NCBI RefSeq assembly: GCF_001679785.1
Contig: NZ_CP016286.1
Location: 1,054,001 to 1,118,000 of the forward strand
DNA: 64,000 nt
Direction of reading: 5' to 3'
DNA from: Rhizobium leguminosarum
GTDB taxonomy: Bacteria > Pseudomonadota > Alphaproteobacteria > Rhizobiales > Rhizobiaceae
In this document: positions 16,877 to 25,795 of the stretch, in pieces
Layout: each line of letters begins with the position of its first letter
Numbering within the stretch: position 1 is the stretch's first letter
Notes under the pieces: model-generated
What the model saw: the letters and a program-made list of their open reading frames with translations, nothing else
What the model was told of the DNA's origin: nothing
The model's database searches: none
Position numbers and translations under genes: made by a program

Positions 16877-17794
16877 GTGAAGGCCATGCTTTCGCTCGGT
16901 CTTCTGTTTCCCGCCGTGGACACAGTAAAGGCCCAGCCTGAGGGGAGCGCCGGGCCGCCGGCCTGCTTGTATTCGGGACCTTCGGCGGCGGGATCGGGTG
17001 AGACGCTCTGCATCCGGAAAGACAGTTTCAACTACGACCTTTGCGTCGCGATCGAGCATTTCGCCAGTGCCAATCAATTGCCAGCGGATTATTTCGCCCG
17101 TCTCATCTGGCGGGAAAGCACCTTTCGCCCCGATGCCGTCAGCTTCAAGGGAGCCCAGGGGATTGCGCAGTTCATGCCCGGAACGGCGAAACTGCGCGGT
17201 CTCGAAGACAGCTACCAGGTGTTGGAAGCCCTGCGGAAATCGGCGCAGTATCTCGACGAATTGCGCAATCGTTTCGGCAATCTCGGCCTTGCTGCCGCCG
17301 CCTATAATGCCGGTGAAAACGGCCTTTCCACTTACCTTGCGTCAGGAAGATTACCTTACGAGACGCGCGGCTACGTCCTGGCAATCACCGCGCATTCAGT
17401 CGACGAATGGAAGGATAACCCGCCGGAAGACGCGGCTGCCCCGCTCGACAAGGACAACTCCTTCCTCGATGCTTGCGTGGCGCTTGCGGAGAGACGGACG
17501 TTGAAGGAGACGCCGCCCTGGCGTCAGGAGGGTGAGTGGGCGCCCTGGGGCGTCCAGCTTGCGGCGAATGCGAATGTCGCGGTCGCCCGGCGCATGTTTC
17601 TCGATGCCGTGCAGGGTCTGCCCGCGCCCCTGAATGCGGAGCAGCCGCTGATCCTGCGCCAGCGCGATCGCAGCTTCGGTTTTCGCCCGCGTTATGCCGC
17701 CCGCATCGGCCGGCAGACACGCATAGAAGCCAACAACCTCTGCAGCCAGATCCGCAAACACGGCGGCACCTGCCTAGTGTTCAAGAATCGATAG
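16877..17794 (+). CDS. Lytic transglycosylase with SLT domain
   Basis: Periplasmic peptidoglycan-cleaving enzyme. The SLT fold is seen at about residues 50-170: 'DYFARLIWRESTFRPDAVS' with the catalytic Glu in 'RES', 'GAQGIAQFMPGTAKLRGL' and 'LAAAAYNAGENGLSTYLASG'. The start is uncertain. I prefer the GTG at 16877 because GGGGAGGAG precedes it, giving a signal peptide ending near 'DTVKA'; ATG at 16862 and ATG at 16835 are in frame and also open. The C-terminal 100 residues contain a short repeat-like segment ending 'CSQIRKHGGTCLVFKNR', reminiscent of a SPOR-like tail, with two Cys residues. Confidence 0.85.
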   Translation: MKAMLSLGLLFPAVDTVKAQPEGSAGPPACLYSGPSAAGSGETLCIRKDSFNYDLCVAIEHFASANQLPADYFARLIWRESTFRPDAVSFKGAQGIAQFMPGTAKLRGLEDSYQVLEALRKSAQYLDELRNRFGNLGLAAAAYNAGENGLSTYLASGRLPYETRGYVLAITAHSVDEWKDNPPEDAAAPLDKDNSFLDACVALAERRTLKETPPWRQEGEWAPWGVQLAANANVAVARRMFLDAVQGLPAPLNAEQPLILRQRDRSFGFRPRYAARIGRQTRIEANNLCSQIRKHGGTCLVFKNR

Positions 17795-17887
17795 GGGCGC
17801 GGTCCAGCCCTTTGATCACGAAAAGTCTGCTTGCAGGATCACCTGAGGGCGCAGCATATCCGACACGGAAATACCAAGGGAGGAACG

Positions 17888-18844
17888 ATGATGCGGGTTT
17901 TGGTAATCGGGGCAACGGGCCATGTCGGAACCTATCTCGTTCCCCGTCTGGTGGAAGCCGGTCACGACGTCGTCACGATCAGCCGCGGCACGGCAAAGCC
18001 TTATAGGGCAAACCACGCCTGGGCTGCCGTCGATCAGCGTCAAATGGATCGGGCCGCGATGGAGCGGACGGGTGATTTCGGCCCGGCCGTACGTGCATTG
18101 AAAGCCGACATCGTCATCGACATGATCTGCTTCTCGCTGGAAAGTGCCGAGCATCTGGTGACGGCGCTGTCGGGGCATGTCGGTCACTTCCTGCATACCG
18201 GCACGATCTGGACGCATGGCCATTCGACGGTCGTACCCACGCTGGAGGAGACGCCGAAATTTCCCTTCGGCGACTATGGGACGCAGAAGGCGGCAATCGA
18301 AACCTATCTGCTGCAGCAGGCAAAGCTTCGCGGATTTCCGGCAACCATCATCCATCCCGGGCACATTGTCGGTCCCGGCTGGACGCCGCTCAATCCGGCC
18401 GGCAATTTCAACCTGCAGGTCTTTTCAGCCCTTGCCCGCGGAGAGACCCTGGCGCTGCCCCATTTCGGCTTGGAGACCGTTCATCACGTCCATGCCGATG
18501 ACGTGGCGGCGATGTTCATGGATGCGATCGCCAACTGGAATGCGTCGACCGGCGAAAGTTTCCACGCGGTTTCGGAGCAGGCATTGACCCTTCGCGGTTA
18601 TGCCGAATTCATGTCGCGATGGTTCGGGCAGGAGCCGAAGCTCAGCTTCGCCCCATTCGATGCCTGGGCCGAAAGTCAGACGGCTGAGGATGCGAAGGCG
18701 ACCTGGGAACATATTGCCCGCAGCCCGAATTGTTCGATCGCAAAAGCGGGACGCCTGCTGGGTTACGTCCCAAGATACACCTCCCTGCAGGCGGTGCAGG
18801 AATCAGTCGGCTGGCTGGTCGAGCAGGGGCGGATCGAGACCTGA
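17888..18844 (+). CDS. NAD-dependent epimerase/dehydratase family protein (SDR fold)
   Basis: Extended short-chain dehydrogenase of 318 residues. The N-terminal Rossmann motif is 'VLVIGATGHVGTYLVPRLVEAGHDVV' (GxTGxxG) with 'SRG' after the second strand. The usual YxxxK is represented by 'YGTQKAAIETYL' near residue 140, and 'HPGHIVGPGW' follows. The substrate is unknown; nucleotide-sugar or flavonoid-type reductases share this fold. Two adjacent ATGs (17888 and 17891) follow AAGGGAGG, and either could be used. It stands alone, convergent with the glycerate kinase gene (20-nt gap). Confidence 0.88.
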   Translation: MMRVLVIGATGHVGTYLVPRLVEAGHDVVTISRGTAKPYRANHAWAAVDQRQMDRAAMERTGDFGPAVRALKADIVIDMICFSLESAEHLVTALSGHVGHFLHTGTIWTHGHSTVVPTLEETPKFPFGDYGTQKAAIETYLLQQAKLRGFPATIIHPGHIVGPGWTPLNPAGNFNLQVFSALARGETLALPHFGLETVHHVHADDVAAMFMDAIANWNASTGESFHAVSEQALTLRGYAEFMSRWFGQEPKLSFAPFDAWAESQTAEDAKATWEHIARSPNCSIAKAGRLLGYVPRYTSLQAVQESVGWLVEQGRIET

Positions 18845-18864
18845 TCCGCCAGCGCCGCCGCTTC

Positions 18865-20130
18865 CTAACGGATCAGGATGGCCCTGAAATCATTGACATT
18901 GGTTCCGGTCGGGCCGGTTTCGAAGAGATCACCGGTGGCCGCAAAGCCAGAATAGCTGTCATTGCCGTCGAGCAGCCGGCGCGGATCGAGCCCTGCGGCG
19001 CGAAGGCGCCTTGCCGTGCCGCCATCGGCAAAGGCGCCGGCATTATCCTGCGAGCCGTCGATCCCGTCGGTGTCGGCGGCGAGGATATGAATGCCCTCCT
19101 GTCCGTCGATCGCAAGCGCCATGGCGAGCGCGAATTCGCCATTGCGTCCGCCCTTGCCACCCCTGGCTCTCAGCGTCACCGTCGTCTCGCCGCCGGAAAG
19201 GATGACGACCGGCTTGGAAAACGGCCTGTTCCGGCCCAACACCTCGCGGGCGATCGCCGCATGCACCAGCGCCACGTCACGCGATTCCCCCTCGATCGCA
19301 TCTGAAAGGACAGCCGGCTCGATCCCCTGCGATTTTGCCAGGGCGGCAGCTGCCTCCAGCGAAACGCCGGCGGAGGCGATGATGTGATGCGCGTGCCGCA
19401 AAAACACCGGATCGTCCGGCCGCGGTGCATCTGCTTTCGGCGAGTTCAGATGGTCGAGTGCTGCCTGCGGCAGCTGCAATCCGTGTTGCCTGATGATGTC
19501 GAGCGCATCGTGCCGTGTCGAACCATCAGGCACCGTCGGCCCGGAGGCGACATGAGCCGGGTTGTCGCCGGGAATGTCGGAGACGATCAGGCTGATGACG
19601 CTCGCTTTGGTCGCTGCCGCAAGTCTGCCGCCCTTGATGGTGGAGAGATGCTTGCGCACGACATTCATCGCCGAGATCGGCGCGCCCGAGGCAAGCAGCA
19701 TTTCGTTGAGCGCGATCTCGTCTTCCAAGGTCAGCCCGTCCGGTGGGGCGGGCAGCAGCGCCGAGCCGCCGCCGCAGATCAGCGCGATCACCAGATCGTC
19801 TTCCGTCAGCCCGTTCACCGTCTCCGTCAGGCGTTTTGCGGCGGCAAGGCCAGCCGTATCCGGCACCGGATGCGCTGCCTCAAGGATCTCGATGCCGCGT
19901 GTCTCGCAGCCATAGCCGCAGCGGGTGACCACCACACCTTCGAGAGGTCCGTCCCAGACGCTTTCGAGCGCCCGCGCCATCTGCGCCGCGCCCTTGCCGG
20001 CGCCGATCACCACGGTCCTTCCCTTCGGCCTTTCAGGCAGATGCGCCTTGATGCCGGTCAGCGGATCGGCGGCGCGAACCGCCGCGTCGAACAGGCCTTT
20101 CAGGAAATCGCGGGGAGCGGTTATCGTCAT
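18865..20130 (-). CDS. ttuD: Glycerate 2-kinase, MOFRL family
   Basis: Phosphorylates D-glycerate to 2-phosphoglycerate in glyoxylate, tartrate and serine-type catabolism; cytoplasmic. The 421-residue protein has the GckA/TtuD N-domain ('[18 protein letters not shown]', '[24 protein letters not shown]', '[16 protein letters not shown]', '[20 protein letters not shown]'). The C-terminal MOFRL domain has '[32 protein letters not shown]' and '[18 protein letters not shown]'. It is the last gene of the ABC-transporter/M20 block, separated from the M20 gene by 138 nt that hold a dispersed repeat, so it may have its own promoter. Confidence 0.93.
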   Translation of the reverse strand: MTITAPRDFLKGLFDAAVRAADPLTGIKAHLPERPKGRTVVIGAGKGAAQMARALESVWDGPLEGVVVTRCGYGCETRGIEILEAAHPVPDTAGLAAAKRLTETVNGLTEDDLVIALICGGGSALLPAPPDGLTLEDEIALNEMLLASGAPISAMNVVRKHLSTIKGGRLAAATKASVISLIVSDIPGDNPAHVASGPTVPDGSTRHDALDIIRQHGLQLPQAALDHLNSPKADAPRPDDPVFLRHAHHIIASAGVSLEAAAALAKSQGIEPAVLSDAIEGESRDVALVHAAIAREVLGRNRPFSKPVVILSGGETTVTLRARGGKGGRNGEFALAMALAIDGQEGIHILAADTDGIDGSQDNAGAFADGGTARRLRAAGLDPRRLLDGNDSYSGFAATGDLFETGPTGTNVNDFRAILIR

Positions 20131-20200
20131 CTGTGGTCTCTGCTGCCTCGGTGTCGATGGTGATGTGGGGCGCTTGCTGCACCATAGCCTACTGCATAAT

Positions 20201-20260
20201 GCAGCAATTCAAAGTGTTACAGCGTCTTTTGCGGTTCTCGAAAAGCCGCGCGGCGCGGTA
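20201..20260. repeat. Dispersed intergenic repeat, family 1, copy A (60 nt)
   Basis: Exactly 60 nt; it aligns without gaps to 61154-61213 at 47 of 60 positions. Both ends are the best conserved (GCAGCAATTCAAAGTGTT at the start and CGGCGC-GTA at the end). It can fold on itself through TACAGCG-like and CGC-GTA ends. It lies just after the M20 stop, between two genes of the same strand. From memory this is a very common rhizobial intergenic element. Confidence 0.75.
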
Positions 20261-20268
20261 CACTCGCG

Positions 20269-21666
20269 TCAGTCGGCGAGCGCCGCCAGGATCCGGACCC
20301 AGGATCGTATGCCTTTATGAAAGCTGGAGAGATCGTATTTTTCGTTCGGGCTGTGGACGCGGTTGTCGAAGCGGGCGAAGCCGACCAGGAGGGCATCGCA
20401 TCCGAGCCGGCGTTTGAATTCGCCGATGATGGGGATCGAGCCTCCGGTGCCGGCAAGGGCTGCTTCGCATTGCCACTCCGTCGAAAGCGCCTGAAGCGTC
20501 CTGGTGAGAAACGGACTGTCGATCGGCATCACGGTTGCCGGCGAAAGCCCGTAATCCCTGAAGCTGACCGAACAATCCCTGGGGATACGTGCGCGCACGT
20601 GCCCCTGGAAGGCATCACGGATCGCCTGGGGATCCTGTCCTTCAACCAGACGAAACGAAATCTTGGCGCTTGCTTTCGCCGGAATGACCGTCTTGAAGCC
20701 TTCGCCTGTATAACCGCCGCTCATGCCGTTGATCTCGCAGCTCGGCCGCGCCCAGATCTGTTCGAGGACGGAACGGCCTGCCTCGCCGGCCGGATCTCTG
20801 AGGCCTATATCGCCGAGAAAGGCCTCCTCATCGAAGGGCAGCCTTTTCCACAGCGCCTTGATGGCGTCCGGCAGCTCTTTCACGCCATCATAAAAACCCT
20901 CGACCGCGACGCCGCCATCGGCGCGCCTCAAGCTTGAAACAACGTCTGACAGCACCTGCAGCGGATTGCGCGCGGCATTTCCGAACATGCCGGAATGCAG
21001 GTCTTGATCGGCGCAGGTGACCTCGATTTCCGTACTGAAGATACCGCGCAGCATCGTCGTGACGGCAGGCGTTTCGCGATCCCACATATCGGTGTCGCAG
21101 ACGAAAACCGCATCGGTCTTCAACTCATCCGCCGTGGCATCCAGAAAGGGTGCGAGGCTCGGGCTGCCGGCCTCTTCCTCGCCCTCGAACAGCACGCTCA
21201 CCTGCACCGGCAGTTTACCCGTGACACTCTTCCAGGCGCGGCAGGCTTCGACGAAGGTCATCAACTGTCCCTTGTCGTCGGACGCGCCGCGCGCGACGAT
21301 CGCGATATCGCCGTTCGGCAAGGCTTCCATGCGCGGCTCGAACGGATCGCTCGTCCACAGCGCCAGCGGATCGACCGGCTGGACATCGTAATGGCCGTAA
21401 AACAGCAGATGCGGTCCGGACGCCGCCTTTTCATGGGCAACCACCATCGGATGGCCGGTCGTTTTGCGTACCGATGCTTCGAAGCCGATGGCAGCCAGAT
21501 CCCGGCTCAGCCATTCGGCAGCAGCCCGGCAGTGATCACGATAGGCCGGGTCGGTCGAGACGCTCGGAATGCGGATCAGCTCGAAAAGCCGCGCCAGGCT
21601 ACCATCGAGGCTTTGGTCCACATGGGCAAGAACGGCATCGATATCTTGATCCATCGCGCTAGTCAT
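20269..21666 (-). CDS. M20 family metallopeptidase / dipeptidase
   Basis: Zinc-dependent hydrolase of amide or peptide bonds, 465 residues, cytoplasmic. Metal-site motifs are 'LLFYGHYDVQPVDP' (His and Asp), 'GASDDKGQLMTFVEA' (bridging Asp) and 'VSVLFEGEEEAGSPSL' (catalytic Glu-Glu). The dimerisation insert contains 'NGMSGGYTGEGFKTVIPAKASAKISFRLVEGQD', and the C-terminal His is in 'RVHSPNEKYDLSSF'. The start at 21666 follows AGGAGAG. It begins 17 nt downstream of the ATPase gene of an ABC importer, so it probably hydrolyses what that importer brings in (a dipeptide or N-acyl compound). Confidence 0.9.
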   Translation of the reverse strand: MTSAMDQDIDAVLAHVDQSLDGSLARLFELIRIPSVSTDPAYRDHCRAAAEWLSRDLAAIGFEASVRKTTGHPMVVAHEKAASGPHLLFYGHYDVQPVDPLALWTSDPFEPRMEALPNGDIAIVARGASDDKGQLMTFVEACRAWKSVTGKLPVQVSVLFEGEEEAGSPSLAPFLDATADELKTDAVFVCDTDMWDRETPAVTTMLRGIFSTEIEVTCADQDLHSGMFGNAARNPLQVLSDVVSSLRRADGGVAVEGFYDGVKELPDAIKALWKRLPFDEEAFLGDIGLRDPAGEAGRSVLEQIWARPSCEINGMSGGYTGEGFKTVIPAKASAKISFRLVEGQDPQAIRDAFQGHVRARIPRDCSVSFRDYGLSPATVMPIDSPFLTRTLQALSTEWQCEAALAGTGGSIPIIGEFKRRLGCDALLVGFARFDNRVHSPNEKYDLSSFHKGIRSWVRILAALAD

Positions 21667-21683
21667 CGTCTCTCCTCAGCGTT

Positions 21684-22742
21684 TCAATCTTCCGGATCGA
21701 GAATGCAGCATTGCTCTGCTACAGGCGTCAGCACGGCGGATGCCCCTGTTTCCAGCGGGTCGGACAACGCCCCATTGGCGGTGATCTCTCCCGCTGATGT
21801 CATGCATTTGTATTGATAGGCCCGGCCGAGATAGGTGCGCGTGCCGAGCACGGCCGCGATACCATCACCGTCACGGCTGACGGCAAGACCGTCGGCGCGG
21901 CAGGCCAGTATGAAGTCGTCCTTGATCGGCCCGAATGTTTCCTGTGACAGATGCAGTCGCGCTCCGCCGGTCGTTTCCGCGGTCACCAGTGCGCCGCTGC
22001 GCGCCGTGACCTTCATCCGGATCAGGTTCTCAAAGCCCACAAAACGGGCGACGAAGGCGTTGGCCGGCTGGCGATACAGCACCTCCGGCGCGTCGAGCTG
22101 CATGATGCGCCCGGCATTCATGATCGCCACCCTGTCGGAGATCGAGAATGCCTCCTCCTGGTCATGGGTGACGTAAAGCGATGTCGTGCCATTGGCGCGC
22201 TGGAGCTGTCTAATTTCGACGCGCATGTCGATCCTGAGCTTTGCATCCAGGTTGGAAAGCGGCTCGTCGAACATCAGAAGCGGCGGCTCGATGACCAGTG
22301 CCCGGGCGAGCGCCACGCGCTGTTTCTGGCCGCCTGACAGAGCCGATGGCAGGCGGTCGGCGAAGGCCGAAAGGCCGACGCGGTCCAGCATGGCCATCGT
22401 TCTTTTCGCCCGTTCCTGCTGGGGAACGCGACGCTGCCTCAGGCCGAAGGCAACATTGTTCTGGACGCTCAGATGAGGAAAAAGCGCGTAGTTCTGAAAG
22501 ACCAGGCCGATGTCGCGCGCATGCGCGGGGAGGCCGGTCAGGTCGCGCTCGCCGAGCTTGATGCTGCCGCTGCTCGGTTGCAGAAAACCGGCCACGAGGC
22601 GCAATGTCGTGGTCTTGCCGCAGCCGCTGGAGCCGAGCAGGGACACCAGCTCTCCGGCCATGATTGAGATCGACAGGTCTTTGAGCACCTGGGTGCTGCC
22701 GTAATGGGCAGAGATGGAATCGATGGTGAGGGATACGGTCAA
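21684..22742 (-). CDS. ABC transporter ATP-binding protein, spermidine/putrescine (PotA) type
   Basis: ATPase of an import system, 352 residues. Walker A 'LLGSSGCGKTTTLRLVAG', Q-loop 'VFQNYALFPHLSVQNNVAFGL', signature 'LSGGQKQRVALARAL', Walker B 'LLMFDEPLSNLDAKLR' and the H-loop 'LYVTHDQEEAF' are all intact. The C-terminal TOBE-type domain (from about residue 240) ends in a Cys-containing tail 'AVLTPVAEQCCILDPED'. It lies 7 nt downstream of the second permease gene. The substrate is not revealed by this subunit. Confidence 0.93.
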   Translation of the reverse strand: MTVSLTIDSISAHYGSTQVLKDLSISIMAGELVSLLGSSGCGKTTTLRLVAGFLQPSSGSIKLGERDLTGLPAHARDIGLVFQNYALFPHLSVQNNVAFGLRQRRVPQQERAKRTMAMLDRVGLSAFADRLPSALSGGQKQRVALARALVIEPPLLMFDEPLSNLDAKLRIDMRVEIRQLQRANGTTSLYVTHDQEEAFSISDRVAIMNAGRIMQLDAPEVLYRQPANAFVARFVGFENLIRMKVTARSGALVTAETTGGARLHLSQETFGPIKDDFILACRADGLAVSRDGDGIAAVLGTRTYLGRAYQYKCMTSAGEITANGALSDPLETGASAVLTPVAEQCCILDPED

Positions 22743-22749
22743 GAGCGTT

Positions 22750-23538
22750 CTACTTTGTCAGGAAGGTGAGGCCGAGCGTGGCCTCGACGACGGCCATGAC
22801 GCCGACTGTCACGAACATCAGCAGCACCGAGACCGATGCGATCGTCGGATCGAAGAACTGTTCCATATGCGCAAGGATCTGGATCGGCAGCGTCGAGATA
22901 CCCGGCCCGGTCAGGAAAACCGAAACCGACACGTCGTTGATCGAAGTGATGAAGGCGAGGATGAAGGCGGCAATGACCCCGGCGCGGATATTCGGCAGGA
23001 CCACCGTCAGGAAGGTTTTCAATGGCGGGCAGCCGAGGCTGATCGCCGCCTCTTCGACGGAAAAATCGAAGGCCGCCAGGCTGGCGCCGACGACACGCAC
23101 CGAATAGGGCAGGATCAACAGGGCATGGCCGACCAGCAGGCTGATGAAGATCGGCAGCCCGAGGCCGATCGTGACGGATTTCATCAGCGAAAATCCGAAG
23201 ACGATCTCCGGCACCAGGATCGGCAGCACGAAGATGGTGGAAAGCCAGCGCGGCAATTCCACCCGGTAGCGGTTGATCGCATAGGCCGCCGGGACGCCGA
23301 TCAGCAAGGAGAGCGCCGTGCCGAGAAAGGCGACCTGCAGGCTGGTGATCGCGGTCGTGCGGAAGGCCTCGATCTGGAAGATATTGACGAACCAGCGCAA
23401 TGTCAGGCCCTGCGGCGGGAAGGTCAGATAGGTCGTGTCGCTGACGGCCGCACCGATGATGATGACGAGCGGTGCGAGCAGGAAGAAGAAAACGCAGGCC
23501 GCAAAGGCGGCGAGGATCGGGTGAACGCGCCTGTCCAT
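22750..23538 (-). CDS. ABC transporter permease, PotC type
   Basis: Inner-membrane permease of about 262 residues with six hydrophobic spans. The EAA loop that contacts the ATPase is 'VGASLAAFDFSVEEAAISLGCPPLKTFLTVVLPNIRAGVIAAF'. The start is taken at the ATG at 23538 (MDRRVHPIL), which overlaps the TGA of the upstream permease by one base (TGATG). A longer reading from 23643 would add an implausible His/Arg-rich stretch. Confidence 0.92.
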   Translation of the reverse strand: MDRRVHPILAAFAACVFFFLLAPLVIIIGAAVSDTTYLTFPPQGLTLRWFVNIFQIEAFRTTAITSLQVAFLGTALSLLIGVPAAYAINRYRVELPRWLSTIFVLPILVPEIVFGFSLMKSVTIGLGLPIFISLLVGHALLILPYSVRVVGASLAAFDFSVEEAAISLGCPPLKTFLTVVLPNIRAGVIAAFILAFITSINDVSVSVFLTGPGISTLPIQILAHMEQFFDPTIASVSVLLMFVTVGVMAVVEATLGLTFLTK

Positions 23539-24362
23539 CACACCGCCATCGGATTGAGCCGGCGTGCGATGCGGCTCATGATGAGGACGACGCCGAGCGT
23601 CAGCACCACCATGATGGCGGCGATCGTCGATGCGCCGACCCAATCGAAGGTCACCATGGCGCGCTGGTAGAGGAAGGTCCCCATCATCATCTGCTTTTCT
23701 CCGCCGAGCAGTTGCGGTGTTGCATAGGAGGTGAAGCTGCCGGTGAAGACCAGGACAGCGCCAACGATGAGGCCGGGTGTCGCAAGCGGCAGGATCACCT
23801 GAAGGAATGTCATCAGCGGTCTCGCGCCGAGCGAGGCTGAGGCATCGATCAGATCGCGCGGGATGCCTTCAAGCACGCCGACGAGTGTCAGGATCATCAG
23901 GGGAACGAAGAGATAAACCATGGCGACGATCACCGCGCCTTCGGTATAGAGCATCGAAAGCGGCTCGCTGAGGATGCCGGTCGAGATCAGCATGGCGTTC
24001 AGGATGCCGTTCTTCCCGAGAATGATCAGCCATGCGAAGGATCGGACGACGACACCCGTCAGCAGCGGAAAGACCGCTGCGACGATCATGATGCTCTTTG
24101 CGCGACCGGGCATCTGCGCGATCACATAGGCGGTGATGAAGCCCACAGTGAGCGAAATCGCCGTCGTGATCAGGGCGATCTCCAGCGTCCGATAAAGAAC
24201 CGCCCGGCGAAAGCCGCTGCTGAAGAATGTCACATAGGGCGCAAAAACGCCCTTCGGTTCCGCAAACGTCGCAGCGATGGTGATGGCGACGGGAACGATG
24301 AGAAGCACAACGACGGCAATCGTCGCCGGCATCGTCAATCCCCATCTGGCAAAATGCTTCAT
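23538..24362 (-). CDS. ABC transporter permease, PotB type
   Basis: Inner-membrane permease of 274 residues with six spans. The EAA loop is 'LVGVLEGIPRDLIDASASLGARPLMTFLQVILPLATPGLIVG'. The first periplasmic loop contains 'TFFSSGFRRAVLYRTLEIALITTAISLTVGF'. It overlaps the next permease by one base and follows the binding-protein gene after 120 nt that include a stable hairpin. Confidence 0.92.
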   Translation of the reverse strand: MKHFARWGLTMPATIAVVVLLIVPVAITIAATFAEPKGVFAPYVTFFSSGFRRAVLYRTLEIALITTAISLTVGFITAYVIAQMPGRAKSIMIVAAVFPLLTGVVVRSFAWLIILGKNGILNAMLISTGILSEPLSMLYTEGAVIVAMVYLFVPLMILTLVGVLEGIPRDLIDASASLGARPLMTFLQVILPLATPGLIVGAVLVFTGSFTSYATPQLLGGEKQMMMGTFLYQRAMVTFDWVGASTIAAIMVVLTLGVVLIMSRIARRLNPMAV

Positions 24363-24393
24363 CTCAAAACTCGTGGCATGTCCGGATATCAGG

Positions 24394-24426
24394 AGCGCCG
24401 CATCTCGGATTCGGATGTGCGGCGCT
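24394..24426 (-). terminator. Stem-loop between binding-protein and permease genes
   Basis: 9-bp arms AGCGCCGCA and TGCGGCGCT with a 15-nt loop, in the 120-nt gap after the binding-protein gene. There is no T-run on the minus strand, so it is more likely an mRNA 3'-end stabiliser or partial terminator that lets the binding protein be made in excess over the membrane subunits, as known for other ABC operons. Confidence 0.6.
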
Positions 24427-24482
24427 TCCAGGTCTGGCCCAGGTCCGGCGATGAACCGGCCTCAGGCCGGATATCGCGCAGC

Positions 24483-25523
24483 TTACTGACCGAAGACTTC
24501 ATTCCAGCGATCGATCCAGTCGGCCTTGGCGGCGTTCATCTTGGCATAGTCGATGCGGGTGAGGCCTGCCACCATATCCGGGCCATAGGTCCAGATCTTC
24601 GCCTGGTCCGGCGTCAGGCTGACCTTTGTCGAGATCGGCGCATCGACGCCTTGTTCGGCTTCAGCCTGCTGGACGTCCTTTGACAGGATGAAGTTGATGA
24701 ATTGATGCGCGAGTTCGACATTTTCCGAACCCTTCGGGATGTTCACGGTATTCAGCGTGGCGATGTCGCCATCCTTGAGCTTGGCCCATGTCATCGTCGG
24801 AACGGCCGCCTGCATCGATGCCAGGGTAAAGTCCTGGGCCAGTGCAACGCGCACTTCGCCTGTCGATATCAGGTTCACCAGCTCCGAGCCGGTGTTGTAG
24901 TTCTTGACGACATTGGGCTTCAGCGCCTCGACTTCCGAGAAGGCCTTGTCGGTGTCTTCATAGGCATCTGCGCCGCCATGCTTGCCGGCTTCCAGAACGA
25001 CCAGCGGGCCGGCCGTGGTGGTGATGCCGGGCAGGGAGACGGAGCTTTTCAGATCGTCGCGCCACAAGTCGCCCCAGGCAGTGATCGGCGGATTGACCTT
25101 GGCGGAATCATAGACGATGCCGACGCGACCGATCGTGTAGGCGGGGCCGTATTTGCCTTGAGGCGCCTTGCCCAGCTCGTAGATATCCGCGAGGTTGGGG
25201 ATCTTCGACGGATCGATCTCCTGGAACAGTCCCTGCTCGATGCCGAGCTGCGAGAAGCTGTCGGTGAGATAGATGACATCGACGCCCTTTCCATCGCGCA
25301 GTTTCAGCTTGTTGAGCCGGTCGGCATTGTTGCCGGTCTCGAACACGATCTCGCAGCCGCAGATCTTCTTGAACGGCGTGATGATGTTCGCATTCATCTT
25401 CTCGCCGTTATAGCCCCACCAGGAGATGGTCAGCGTCCTCGATTGCGCATGGGCCGCAGTGGTGCCGCCGACGGCGGCAAGCAGCCCAAGAGACAGGATT
25501 CGGGCAAAACGTCTGGCCTTCAT
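24483..25523 (-). CDS. ABC transporter substrate-binding protein, PotD/Fe-type extracellular family
   Basis: Periplasmic binding protein of 346 residues. The signal peptide is MKARRFARILSLGLLAAVGGTTAAHA with cleavage before QSRTL. The mature part starts 'LTISWWGYNGEKMNANIITPFKKICGCEIVFETGNNADRLNKLKL' and contains 'VDVIYLTDSFSQLGIEQGLFQEID', the polyamine/opine-type fold. The start at 25523 has AAGGA upstream; an upstream in-frame start at 25568 lacks one. A Cys pair at the beginning (ICGC) is unusual for the family. It is the first gene of the operon and divergent from the amidohydrolase gene. Confidence 0.92.
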   Translation of the reverse strand: MKARRFARILSLGLLAAVGGTTAAHAQSRTLTISWWGYNGEKMNANIITPFKKICGCEIVFETGNNADRLNKLKLRDGKGVDVIYLTDSFSQLGIEQGLFQEIDPSKIPNLADIYELGKAPQGKYGPAYTIGRVGIVYDSAKVNPPITAWGDLWRDDLKSSVSLPGITTTAGPLVVLEAGKHGGADAYEDTDKAFSEVEALKPNVVKNYNTGSELVNLISTGEVRVALAQDFTLASMQAAVPTMTWAKLKDGDIATLNTVNIPKGSENVELAHQFINFILSKDVQQAEAEQGVDAPISTKVSLTPDQAKIWTYGPDMVAGLTRIDYAKMNAAKADWIDRWNEVFGQ

Positions 25524-25795
25524 AAGCAATGTCCTTCTGTGAAAAGCGGCGTTGGCAATCGGGATCATACCCCCAGGATTTGAGGGATACTATTTTTTGA
25601 TCTGTCAGGCCGCAAGCTCAATAATTGGGCAAACACGCTCTTGTGTCGGGATTTTTCCGGGGCCGGCCGATCAGTTAACTCTCGGTTGATGAGGTCTGGT
25701 CATCGCTCACAAAACGTGTGGTTCATCAGCGCTTTACACATCCCGGCATGGTCTCTACGGTCCGGCGGTTCCAGCTTCTCACGGGCATTTAATTC